NCBI GenBank assembly: GCA_049966695.1
Contig: JBMFUG010000001.1
Coordinates: 45,294-109,293, forward strand
Direction of reading: 5' to 3'
DNA: 64,000 nt
From: JAKAWM01 sp049966695
GTDB taxonomy: Bacteria; Actinomycetota; Acidimicrobiia; Acidimicrobiales; Palsa-688
The translations under genes were made by a program, and so were the position numbers. The notes under the pieces were generated by a model. That model made no database searches and was not told the origin of the DNA. It saw only the letters and a list, made by a program, of their open reading frames with translations. Below, piece after piece: positions 1-7,596 of the stretch; positions within the stretch are counted from its first letter, which is position 1, and the number at the start of each line of letters is the position of its first letter.

Positions 1-277
1 GGTCGAGCGCCTTGATCACAGAGCCGAGCGTGCTGTCGGCGGTGTTAAGCCAAGACTGGCCGTCCGATATGTTGGCCGAGTACTGCTGGAAGCGCCCGAT
101 CTGGGCGTTCAGCGACAGCACTTCGGCTGTGCCGACGGGGTTGTCAGACGGCTGGTTCAAGGACTTGCCTGAGGCCGCCTCCTGCTGGAGCTCGGTCAGG
201 TTGGAAAGCGACGACTCCAAGTCGGCCACCATCAGCATCGAGGCACTTTGCTGGGTGACACGTGTGATGTCTGACAT
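1..277 (-). CDS. flgL: FlgL, flagellar hook-filament junction protein, N-terminal part
   Basis: Only the first 92 codons are present; the gene runs off the left edge of the window. Read on the minus strand it begins MSDITRVTQQSASMLMVADL and continues with a stretch ending in SGKSLNQPSDNPVGTAEVLS. This matches the conserved flagellin-like N-terminal D0/D1 helix of FlgL, including the SGK..N.PSDNP motif. FlgL joins the hook-side junction protein FlgK to the flagellin filament. The ATG at 277 lies 6 bases after the flgK stop, so the two are co-transcribed and probably translationally linked. The order flgN-flgK-flgL is the usual one. The C-terminal half cannot be judged. Confidence 0.93.
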   Translation of the reverse strand, partial: MSDITRVTQQSASMLMVADLESSLSNLTELQQEAASGKSLNQPSDNPVGTAEVLSLNAQIGRFQQYSANISDGQSWLNTADSTLGSVIKALD

Positions 278-283
278 TGGCCC

Positions 284-1771
284 CTACCCGTTGACCATGG
301 AGATGAGGGACTGCAACGTAGCGTCCACAGTGCTGATGAACTTGGCAGAAGCGTCGTAGGCGTTTTGGTACATGACCATGTTCGTCAGCTCCTCGTCGGT
401 GTTCACCCCTGTCGCCGACTGCAACGCAGAGTTGACGTTGGTAGTCACAGCCTGCTGGGCCGTTAGCTCGTTGTTCACAGCCGACGTGGCCTGCCCTATA
501 CCGCTGACCAACTGGTTATAGGCAGCGTCCGCTTCAGGGCCGGTCGCGGTGCTGGTCCCAGTGCCCCACGCCGAGGCCGAACCACCGGCGGCCCAACCCC
601 CGGAGGGCTCTAGCAGGGTCACCTGGGAGCTGTTCGGGAGCTCGCCGATCTCGGCGGCAAGAGAACCGTCTTCGTTAGTGGCGCTCGAGCCAGTTACGAC
701 CGGGGAAGAGGCGGCTGCGATCAAGCTTGGGTCTGAAGCGACAGCAGGGTTCACCTCGATGTCGCTTGCCCCCGTGCCCAGGAAGAAAGGGGCGCCCGGG
801 CTGTTGTTAAGGTCGTAACCGGTAGTCGTAAGCTCGTTCACCGACCCCATGAGGCTCTGGGCCACCTGGTCCAAGCCTTGCTGGTACTGGGGGACGTACT
901 GGTTGACCGTCGTCAGCATCCCGGCCAGCTCTCCGCTCGTTGGCTGGAAGGCGCTCTGGTCGTTGCTCCATACCAACGAGTACGGCGGCCCCGAGCTCGA
1001 TAGGGACAATTGCTGGTAGTTGGTGCCCGAGACCAGCGCCTCGCTGCCTGAGTAGATGTTGACCGTGCCGTCGGAGTTATAAGTGACCCGCAGGCCGAGC
1101 TGGCTGGACAGTTGAGATACCAACTGGTCTCGCTGGTCCTCGAGCTCGTCCACGGCCGAGCTGCCGGCTGTGCCTTGGCCAGCCGTGCCCTGTGCAATTG
1201 ACTGGTCAAGAGACGCTATCTGGCTGGCAGTCGTGTTCACTTGCTGCAGGGTGCCCTGGATGTCCTGTACCGTCTGGTTGCTAAGGGTGGCCAGGCTTGT
1301 GGAAGCCTGGTTGAGCGAAGAGGTGAGCGTGCTCGCGTCCTGCACCAGGAGCGAGCGCGTGGAGGCGTCAGACGGGTTGCTGGCCAGAGTCGACCAGTCC
1401 TGCCAGAACTGCGTCAGCTGGCTAGATATACCGTTGCTCGACGGCTCCAGGAACACCTCCTGGACCGCCTGAAGGCCGCTTTGTTGAGCGCTTAGCAAGC
1501 CCTGCTCACCCTGCTCGGTATAACTGCGCGCTTGCAGGTAGGTGTTGTCCAAGCGCGTTATGCCCAAGACCTGGACACCGTCGCCTGGCAGCTTGGAGAC
1601 GCTCTCGTCAAAACCAGGGTGCTGCACCGAGCTGACAGCCCCGAGCTGGACTTGCTCGTCCACATAACCGGGGGTGTCAGCGTTCGCAACGTTCTGGCCG
1701 ACGGTGTCAAGGCCCACCTGGTTGGCCTCGAGGCCAGAAAGGCCCACGCTCAGGTCAGAGAAATCGCTCAA
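284..1771 (-). CDS. flgK: FlgK, flagellar hook-associated protein 1
   Basis: The 495-residue product starts with the rod/hook/HAP N-terminal signature (GLEANQVGLDTVGQNVANAD followed by TPGY). It ends with the matching C-terminal helix (ELTNMVMYQNAYDASAKFIS), both diagnostic of FlgK. The protein forms the first junction ring between hook and filament. The middle (SQLTQFWQDWSTLASNPSD) matches the FlgK D2 region. The start is a TTG at 1771 preceded by GAGGTGA; no better in-frame ATG exists before the conserved N-terminus. It lies between the flgN-like gene, 137 bases upstream, and flgL, 6 bases downstream. Length is in the normal family range. Confidence 0.96.
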   Translation of the reverse strand: MSDFSDLSVGLSGLEANQVGLDTVGQNVANADTPGYVDEQVQLGAVSSVQHPGFDESVSKLPGDGVQVLGITRLDNTYLQARSYTEQGEQGLLSAQQSGLQAVQEVFLEPSSNGISSQLTQFWQDWSTLASNPSDASTRSLLVQDASTLTSSLNQASTSLATLSNQTVQDIQGTLQQVNTTASQIASLDQSIAQGTAGQGTAGSSAVDELEDQRDQLVSQLSSQLGLRVTYNSDGTVNIYSGSEALVSGTNYQQLSLSSSGPPYSLVWSNDQSAFQPTSGELAGMLTTVNQYVPQYQQGLDQVAQSLMGSVNELTTTGYDLNNSPGAPFFLGTGASDIEVNPAVASDPSLIAAASSPVVTGSSATNEDGSLAAEIGELPNSSQVTLLEPSGGWAAGGSASAWGTGTSTATGPEADAAYNQLVSGIGQATSAVNNELTAQQAVTTNVNSALQSATGVNTDEELTNMVMYQNAYDASAKFISTVDATLQSLISMVNG

Positions 1772-1908
1772 TCACCTCACCTCTGTCCTGGACCAGGCTG
1801 TTCGTGGCCCTCGTGATGGTCGTGATGGTCGTGGCGACCGTCCTAGTGGCCCTCGTGATGACTGTCCTGGACCACCAAAAGGCTGTTCGTGCATTTCCAA
1901 TTGCCTCG
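1772..1908. repeat. Spacer between flgN-like gene and flgK built from duplicated words
   Basis: This 137-base spacer has no gene. GTGGCCCTCGTGATG occurs at 1804-1818 and 1846-1860, TGTCCTGGACCA at 1784-1795 and 1863-1874, and GGCTGTTCGTG at 1797-1807 and 1881-1891. The pattern suggests repeated short duplications rather than a protein or a known RNA. Confidence 0.6.
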
Positions 1909-2427
1909 TTAAATTGCCTCATTGACCAGCAGGTGGCCGGCAGGGGACTGTGAGGGTGCTCCGGCTGAGGTGTAGGCCTCAGCGGGCGGGGCCCCGTTGC
2001 CGGTCAGCCAGGACAGCGCCTCCCTGGCAGCGTCGCGCCCCTTGGCCAGCAGATGACGGTTGCGCTCCGACAGCTCTCGGACCTCCTGGGTCAGTTCCAA
2101 GAAAGCTTGCCTGTGCTTGGCGAAGATGCTTGCCCAAGGCTCAGGGCTTGCCTCGCCCAGGCTCCGCAGCCCTGGGTAGCTCGGCAGCGCCAGCTCCGTC
2201 GCAGCCGTCTCGACCTTGACCGCCCTCAGCAGCTCGGCTGAGCGCAGCTGGTCCAGCACTATCTCCACTTCGCGCGAGGCGTTGTTCACCCAACGGACCT
2301 TGCCGGCGGTCAGAAGCAGCTGCTCCTCTTCGAGCTTGAACACCAGTAGCTCAAGAAGCTGCCGTTCACGCCAAAGCACGGTCGAGACGTCGTTCAAGGC
2401 CTGTTCGGTTTGTGCGCCAAGGGCCAC
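1909..2427 (-). CDS. flgN: FlgN-like export chaperone for hook-associated proteins
   Basis: The 172-residue protein is mostly alpha-helical and charged, beginning LNDVSTVLWRERQLLELLVF. That is the FlgN-family pattern of an N-terminal helix with E/L-rich heptads (KLEEEQLLLTAGKVRWV). FlgN chaperones FlgK and FlgL to the flagellar export gate, and its position directly upstream of flgK fits. The GTG start at 2427 is only 6 bases from a sigma28-type -10 box at 2434-2441, so the mRNA may be leaderless. The last 30 residues are Pro/Ala-rich and probably disordered. The family assignment rests on helical pattern and context, since FlgN sequences diverge strongly. Confidence 0.8.
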   Translation of the reverse strand: MALGAQTEQALNDVSTVLWRERQLLELLVFKLEEEQLLLTAGKVRWVNNASREVEIVLDQLRSAELLRAVKVETAATELALPSYPGLRSLGEASPEPWASIFAKHRQAFLELTQEVRELSERNRHLLAKGRDAAREALSWLTGNGAPPAEAYTSAGAPSQSPAGHLLVNEAI

Positions 2428-2433
2428 GCCACC

Positions 2434-2460
2434 TCATCGGTACGCGTGGCCTGCACCTGA
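2434..2460 (-). promoter_or_regulatory. Sigma28/WhiG-type promoter of flgN-flgK-flgL
   Basis: On the minus strand TCAGGTGC (2460-2453), an 11-base spacer and ACCGATGA (2441-2434) match the motif found at five other flagellar units here (consensus near TCAGGTCG-N11-GCCGATCA). Transcription would begin about at the GTG start codon at 2427, giving a leaderless mRNA. Confidence 0.75.
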
Positions 2461-2536
2461 GCCAGTCGGAAGACTGGCCCCAAGACAGCGCGCGAAGCGT
2501 GGTAGGCGCGCGCCGAACGTGCCAGGCCGGAGCGGC

Positions 2537-3331
2537 TCAGTGCAAAATGCCCAGCTCCAGGGCCTTGGCCAGCGCCTCGTAACGCCCTGCGGCCCCGAGC
2601 TTGGCGTATATGTGCTCCAGGTGGGTCTTGACAGTCGCCGGGGCTACGTAGAGCGTTTCAGCGATCTTGTTGTTCGAAGCACCTCTTGCTAGCTGAGCTA
2701 GTACCAGCCGTTCTCTGGAAGTGAGCAACGCTTCGACCCCTGGCTCATCTTGGGCCGTGCTCGCGAGCGCGCCAGTGCCGTCGTCAGGCGTACCCGTAAA
2801 GCCGACCAGCAGGGGTACCAGTGCCGGGTCGACCGACCTGTCGCCACGCGCAACTGCCTCGACCATGGCGACAAGTTCCTCGGTCGCCAGCGAGCGCAAC
2901 GCCAGGCCGGCCACGCCAACATTGAGCATCTCCAACAGCTCAGCGCGCTTGGCTCGCGCCACTAGGGCCACGACAGCGCGACCGGGGAGCGAGGACACCG
3001 CTTCGGCAGCTTCCTTGACGCCAGCGTCACCAAGCACGAGCACCTGCGCTTGTTTTTGGCGTGCAAGCTCAACGCCCTCTGGCACTCCGGCCGCTTCTCC
3101 GAGGACTTGGCAACGCCCACGGTTGAGCACCGTCCTGACCCCAGCTCGGAAGAGAGGTACTTGGTCAACGACAACCGCGCTGGTGCTGCCCCGTCCCAAG
3201 CGGGCCACAGCGGGCCCCACTGAAGTTGTCCCGCTTGCCCGAGCAACTACCCGCGAGGTCCCGCCTACAGCATCTCCGCCGTTTGCGGCTTTTTCCGCTT
3301 CGGTCGCCCCTTTCAAAGACGTCCCAGACAT
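2537..3331 (-). CDS. LuxR-family transcription regulator with atypical receiver domain
   Basis: The 264-residue protein has a receiver-like N-terminal region (about 50-160) and a C-terminal LuxR/GerE helix-turn-helix (about 200-264). The latter contains LTSRERLVLAQLARGASNNK and VKTHLEHIYAKL. In the receiver part the usual paired acidic residues are reduced to one (VVVDQVPLFRAG) and the phospho-acceptor position reads VLVLGDAG. Phosphorylation may therefore be altered or lost. The start at 3331 has AAGGAG five to six bases upstream. It sits beside the flagellar genes and is divergent from the sigma factor gene, so a role as motility regulator is likely but inferred. Its first 40 residues are low-complexity. 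Confidence 0.85.
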   Translation of the reverse strand: MSGTSLKGATEAEKAANGGDAVGGTSRVVARASGTTSVGPAVARLGRGSTSAVVVDQVPLFRAGVRTVLNRGRCQVLGEAAGVPEGVELARQKQAQVLVLGDAGVKEAAEAVSSLPGRAVVALVARAKRAELLEMLNVGVAGLALRSLATEELVAMVEAVARGDRSVDPALVPLLVGFTGTPDDGTGALASTAQDEPGVEALLTSRERLVLAQLARGASNNKIAETLYVAPATVKTHLEHIYAKLGAAGRYEALAKALELGILH

Positions 3332-3573
3332 TGCGCTCCTTTTTCCGGTGACGTGCGCACAGGGTGCTCCGCCTCTAATTGTAGCCTAGCCGGCACCCTC
3401 TGTGGCGACAATCTGTGGGCATTTCCCCATGTCGTGCACGCTCCGTAGCGGAAAGGCTGTCACTAACTAGTTATATAGAGCCAGGCCTACAATAGCTCGA
3501 AGGGGCCAGCGATCGAGAACAGGTTCATCCCTTCGACCGATCTAGTAACCCCCGGCACCGTGCCGAGGCAACA
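3332..3573. promoter_or_regulatory. Divergent regulatory region between the LuxR regulator and the sigma factor
   Basis: This 242-base spacer separates two divergently read regulators. It contains an AT-rich island (TAGTTATATAGAG around 3467-3480, then CTACAATAG) that could hold a vegetative -10 element on the plus strand. No convincing -35 partner at proper spacing was found. An ACCGATCT word just before the sigma gene has no matching -35 box. Confidence 0.35.
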
Positions 3574-4533
3574 ATGGTGCCCTACTCAAGCGCTGACAGT
3601 GGTGATACCACCACTTATCATGTTGCTGGGTCCTGGCGCCATGTGCTCGATCGCGCCGATAGTGGTGCAAAGGCCCAAGCCGCACGAGAGGACGAGCTGG
3701 TACGTTCCCACTTGCCCCTAGTGCATTACATCGTATCTGAGATGGCTAGCCGTATCCCCCGCTATGTATCTCGGGACGACCTGGAATCGGCTGGCCTGGC
3801 GGGGCTCGCACAGGCAGCACGTACGTACGACCCAGACAGAGGTATCTCTTTCCAACGCTACGCTTCGGCCCGTATCAGGGGAGCACTGCTGGACGAGCTG
3901 CGTTCGCGCGACTGGGCCAGCCGCTCAGTCCGGGCCAAGGCGCGCAACGTCGCCGCTGCCACCGAGCAGCTCACCGCCAAGCTTGGCCACCAGCCCTCGA
4001 AGTCGGAAGTGGCCGCGGCAACAGGCATGAGCCGCAACGACTTAGACGCGTTGGACGACGACGTGCACCGAGCGCTGGTCCTCAACTTCGAGGCTCTTAA
4101 CCTCGACGGCAACGCCGAAGAAGTCCTGCTCGTCGGGCCGGGAACGAGCCCAGACGACATAGTGCTGGACAACGAAAGGCGCGCCTATTTGGTGGCCGCC
4201 GTTGCGAACTTGCCTGAGAGGCTAAGGCGGGTGGTGGTCGGGTACTTCTTCGAGGAACTGCCCATGCAAGTGCTAGCCGAGGAACTAGGGGTCACCGACT
4301 CGCGCATCTCCCAGATGCGCGCCGAGGCCCTGGTCCTACTGAAAGACGCCATGAACGCTCAGCTCGACCCCGACCTGTTGCCGAAACAAGAGCCTTCCTC
4401 GCGCCTGACCAAGCGCCGCTGCGCCTACTACGCCGCCGTTGCCGCCCACGACGACTACCGCCGACGTCTCGAGCCAGAAGCAGGCCGCCTGGCAACCCTG
4501 TCGAGCAGGCACGACTTGGCCGCACTGGCGTAG
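3574..4533 (+). CDS. fliA: FliA/WhiG-type sigma factor for motility genes
   Basis: The 319-residue protein has sigma70 regions 2, 3 and 4 typical of the sigma28 group. Region 2 contains SRDDLESAGLAGLAQAARTY then FQRYASARIRGALLDELR. Region 3 contains VRAKARNVAAATEQLTAKLG. Region 4 contains LPERLRRVVVGYFFEELPMQ and VTDSRISQMRAEAL. Such factors direct core polymerase to late flagellar promoters; a matching promoter motif recurs in this window. About 60 residues after region 4 form an unusual basic tail (KRRCAYYAAVAAHDDYRRRL). No flgM anti-sigma gene was found nearby. The ATG at 3574 has no clear Shine-Dalgarno sequence, so the exact start is uncertain by up to about 40 residues. It could equally be named whiG. 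Confidence 0.94.
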   Translation: MVPYSSADSGDTTTYHVAGSWRHVLDRADSGAKAQAAREDELVRSHLPLVHYIVSEMASRIPRYVSRDDLESAGLAGLAQAARTYDPDRGISFQRYASARIRGALLDELRSRDWASRSVRAKARNVAAATEQLTAKLGHQPSKSEVAAATGMSRNDLDALDDDVHRALVLNFEALNLDGNAEEVLLVGPGTSPDDIVLDNERRAYLVAAVANLPERLRRVVVGYFFEELPMQVLAEELGVTDSRISQMRAEALVLLKDAMNAQLDPDLLPKQEPSSRLTKRRCAYYAAVAAHDDYRRRLEPEAGRLATLSSRHDLAALA

Positions 4534-5219
4534 GAGTGCCAACCCGGGCCGAAGGGTGGTGAGCAACAAAGGAGGGTGGCGGGCGGCGAGAGCGACGGAA
4601 GGTCCGGGCGAAGACGCTGCCTTCACGGGTCATCTCAAAAATGGACATGGCTCCAGCCTCCTCGTGGCGACATTCGGACTGCGCCTACACCACCTCCCAC
4701 GGCGGTGCCAGCCTGAACTCGGCCCCGAACATCTCGAACAGCTCGACTTCGTCTATTTGCCCCCCTATCGGTTGCTCTCAGTCGGAGCCGAAGCTATGGA
4801 CGCCGGACGGCGCTCGGAAGAAAATTGCGCTCTGGCTTAACCCCAGCCGCATCGATAGCCAATCCACCTGGGTAACAGTGAGCATAAGAGCGGAAGAAAT
4901 GTGTGGCTATGCGGCACGTACGAGCCTTGACCCACGCCCCTAATAGAGCCCGTGCTCAGACGGCTGTCGAGGTTCGAGTTCGCGCAGGAAAAACGCAAGC
5001 ACCTGGAACCTGTCGACGAGCCCCAGCCGGCGTCTTGAAAAAGTGGGATCAGCCGCCCGTGCCGGCAGGCCCCAAACGGGCGACCGACTACGAGAGCTAC
5101 CTTGTCGTACCGGCACGGCCTTCACAAATGGAGACTTGACTTTCTGACATCGCAATTATGCGGTCCCAAGTGCCGTGCCGTCGTAGTACTGGGGTTGTAA
5201 CCACCACGGGCACCGATGC
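4534..5219. other. Gene-poor stretch between sigma factor and glycosyltransferase
   Basis: About 690 bases without a convincing gene. Open frames exist on both strands but none has family resemblance, a ribosome site or gene-like composition. A sigma28-type promoter starts directly after it at 5220. A decayed gene is possible; nothing specific is seen. Confidence 0.5.
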
Positions 5220-5246
5220 TCATGTCCAGCCAACGGACGCCGATCA
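5220..5246 (+). promoter_or_regulatory. Sigma28/WhiG-type promoter of the glycosyltransferase unit
   Basis: TCATGTCC (5220-5227), an 11-base spacer and GCCGATCA (5239-5246) fit the shared motif. It lies inside the longest open frame, 7 bases before an in-frame ATG at 5254. This argues for that ATG as the true, leaderless start. Confidence 0.75.
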
Positions 5247-5253
5247 AAAGTAC

Positions 5254-7596
5254 ATGACTGGCGAAGTGCTGACGGCGCCGACGGATGGCCGCGCTCGAGG
5301 GGCCCAGCGGCCACATCAGTCGCAACCGCACACCGGCACCGAGCCCGACGACATCGCATGGGTAGCACCCTTCCTGAACCCCTCAGGGTACGGCGAGGAG
5401 GCGCGGGGTTTCCTTATGGGCCTGACGAGCAAGGGCTACCGCGTAGCAGCGCGCTCATCTGGAGATGAACCTCGTGATTTTCTAGAAGGTTTGGCCGACG
5501 ACCCGGCTCTGGCACAACAGCTGCAGGCGTCTTTGACATGCCAGATAGCTCCCAACCCCACAGTAGTACTACACCTACCGGGCTACGCATTAAGCCCAGT
5601 AGAAGGTGCCAAGTTCACAATAGGGCGGACCATGTTCGAAACGGACAGCCTTCCCGTCAACTGGGTCGACAACTGCAACAGGCTGGACCAGGTCTGGGTG
5701 CCGTCCTCGTTCAACGCTGAGACTTTTTACAAGGCCGGCGTGCGTGTGCCGGTCCACGTTGTGCCTGGAGGCGTCGACACACGACGCTTTCGACCGGGGG
5801 TAGTTCCCCTCGACGTACCCGAGGCTCGTGGCGTTACCTTCCTTAGCATCTTCGAGTGGAGCCACCGCAAGGCACCCGATGTCATCATGAGCGCGTGGGC
5901 CCGAGCGTTCAGCCCTGACAGCCCAGTGTCGCTTGTGCTGCGGTGCTTCCCGCGCGGGCAGTTCGACAACCAGGCTGGCACCACAGACGCTCTCGTGAAC
6001 AACCAGCTCGCCCTTCTCGGGTTCAGCCGTACAGAAGTCGCACCAATTGTAATTATTGACCAGCAACTACCTCCCAGTGCAATACCCCGGTTGATGGCAC
6101 GCGCCGATGTATTTGTCGGGGTATCGCGTGGAGAGGGTTGGGGACGTCCTCAAATGGAAGCGATGGCAAGCGGGCTAGCCGTAATAGGAACTCGCTGGAG
6201 CGGCAACCTCGATTTCATGGACGACTCGAACAGCCTATTAGTCGAAATCGACGGTCTCGCACCGGTTGACGAGAAGATGGAAGTACCCTTCTACAGAGGC
6301 CATCGCTGGGCCGAGCCGTCGGTCGACCACTTGGTTGAGCTGCTCCGTCGAACTGCCAGGGACGCTCAGCTGGTACAGCGGCTCGGCAGAAAAGCTCGTG
6401 CCGACATAGAGGCTCGGTGGCAGTGGGACAGCGCAGCCGATATCGCCGACAAGCGCCTAAGGGCTTTGCGGCCAAGACGGGCGACCCTAGCCACGTCCGT
6501 GCCGATGACCAACCGAAACTGCGCTGTTGGCAGCCTGCACAATGAGCCCGAACCGGCGTCCGTGGGGCCGGCCTCGGGCAACCGCAATGGCTCAGCACGT
6601 CTGGACAGCCTTGCACCCTTCGCAACTCCTCCGATAGGTACGCCATCTCCCGACCAAAGCACTTCAGTGCAAGAGCTAGCACAGCTCGTGTACCGAGCGC
6701 TGTCTGCCATGAACAACGCTCTTCTTGAACAGCAGTCAGCCATAGCTGCCTTGCAAGCAAGCTCCTCCCACCAGCCTGGCAGGTCTCCCCACGATCAGCC
6801 AAGCCTTGAAGAACAATGGTCGCGGCGCCCGTTTTGTGCCCTACCTGGCGGGCTAAGGCTCATGGCCCCCTCAGGACGCGTAGTTATGGGTTACCGGCAC
6901 GATAAAGGCAAGACGTCCCACATGGACCAAATATACGTCACGTTCGAAGACGCCTTCCGAGGTACATCAGAGCGCGTCAGTTACCTTCTCACCGAGTACC
7001 TCCCTTACCTGCGTGACAGGCACAACGTGCTAGAGCTCGGGTGCGGCCGTGGCGAACTTTTAGCCATGTTGGCCCAGCACGGCATCCCTGCAAGGGGCGT
7101 GGACTCCGACGCTGGCATGCTCGAGCGCGCCCGGCGCCAAGGCCTTTCAGTCGTACAGGCCGACCTCCTCGATTACCTAGTAGAGCAAGCCGACGCCACT
7201 GTAGATGCCATCGTCTCAGTCCAAGTCATCGAGCACATTGACCCGACGGCGTTACCCCGGCTGCTCTCGCATGCTCGCAGGGTACTGCAACCCGGTGGCC
7301 TTCTCCTAATGGAGACAGTAAACCCGCACAACCTGACATCTGCCAAGCTGTTCTGGCTCGACCCAACTCATCGGCACCCCCTCTTCCCAGAAGCCATGGT
7401 CGTGCTGGCCGCCGCCGCCGGTTTTGATGAGACCGTTGTCCTGTTCCCTGGGTCTACCGGCGACCTCGACGCTGACCTGTCCAGGTGCGACAGGTACGCA
7501 CTCCTTGGCAAGGTTGGCAACGCCTGCCAAGAGCCTGCACCGCCAACCGCCCATGACTCCCAAGGCTTGTCCGATGCGCCCCAGTCGCTCACATAA
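5254..7596 (+). CDS. GT4 glycosyltransferase-methyltransferase fusion, probable filament modification enzyme
   Basis: From the leaderless ATG at 5254 the product is 780 residues. Residues about 25-440 form a GT-B glycosyltransferase of family GT4 type, with PGGVDTRRFRPG and the donor-site motif SRGEGWGRPQMEAMASG. A low-complexity linker with a short helical segment follows. Residues about 600-760 are a class I SAM methyltransferase: motif I VLELGCGRGELLAML, then VVSVQVIEHIDPT-like motifs and RRVLQPGGLLLMETVNPHN. The fusion could add a sugar and methylate it, most plausibly on flagellin, since the gene sits between the motility sigma factor and flagellin under a motility promoter. Substrate is inferred. 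The longest frame opens at 5158, but that would put the promoter inside the gene. Confidence 0.87.
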   Translation: MTGEVLTAPTDGRARGAQRPHQSQPHTGTEPDDIAWVAPFLNPSGYGEEARGFLMGLTSKGYRVAARSSGDEPRDFLEGLADDPALAQQLQASLTCQIAPNPTVVLHLPGYALSPVEGAKFTIGRTMFETDSLPVNWVDNCNRLDQVWVPSSFNAETFYKAGVRVPVHVVPGGVDTRRFRPGVVPLDVPEARGVTFLSIFEWSHRKAPDVIMSAWARAFSPDSPVSLVLRCFPRGQFDNQAGTTDALVNNQLALLGFSRTEVAPIVIIDQQLPPSAIPRLMARADVFVGVSRGEGWGRPQMEAMASGLAVIGTRWSGNLDFMDDSNSLLVEIDGLAPVDEKMEVPFYRGHRWAEPSVDHLVELLRRTARDAQLVQRLGRKARADIEARWQWDSAADIADKRLRALRPRRATLATSVPMTNRNCAVGSLHNEPEPASVGPASGNRNGSARLDSLAPFATPPIGTPSPDQSTSVQELAQLVYRALSAMNNALLEQQSAIAALQASSSHQPGRSPHDQPSLEEQWSRRPFCALPGGLRLMAPSGRVVMGYRHDKGKTSHMDQIYVTFEDAFRGTSERVSYLLTEYLPYLRDRHNVLELGCGRGELLAMLAQHGIPARGVDSDAGMLERARRQGLSVVQADLLDYLVEQADATVDAIVSVQVIEHIDPTALPRLLSHARRVLQPGGLLLMETVNPHNLTSAKLFWLDPTHRHPLFPEAMVVLAAAAGFDETVVLFPGSTGDLDADLSRCDRYALLGKVGNACQEPAPPTAHDSQGLSDAPQSLT

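Noticed and set aside
4439..4840. 133-codon frame after the sigma factor
   Set aside because: Overlaps the end of the sigma gene in another frame and shows no family resemblance.
4966..4985. Possible tRNA T-arm (GGTTCGAGT)
   Set aside because: The flanking bases do not form the T-stem and no acceptor or anticodon arm is present.
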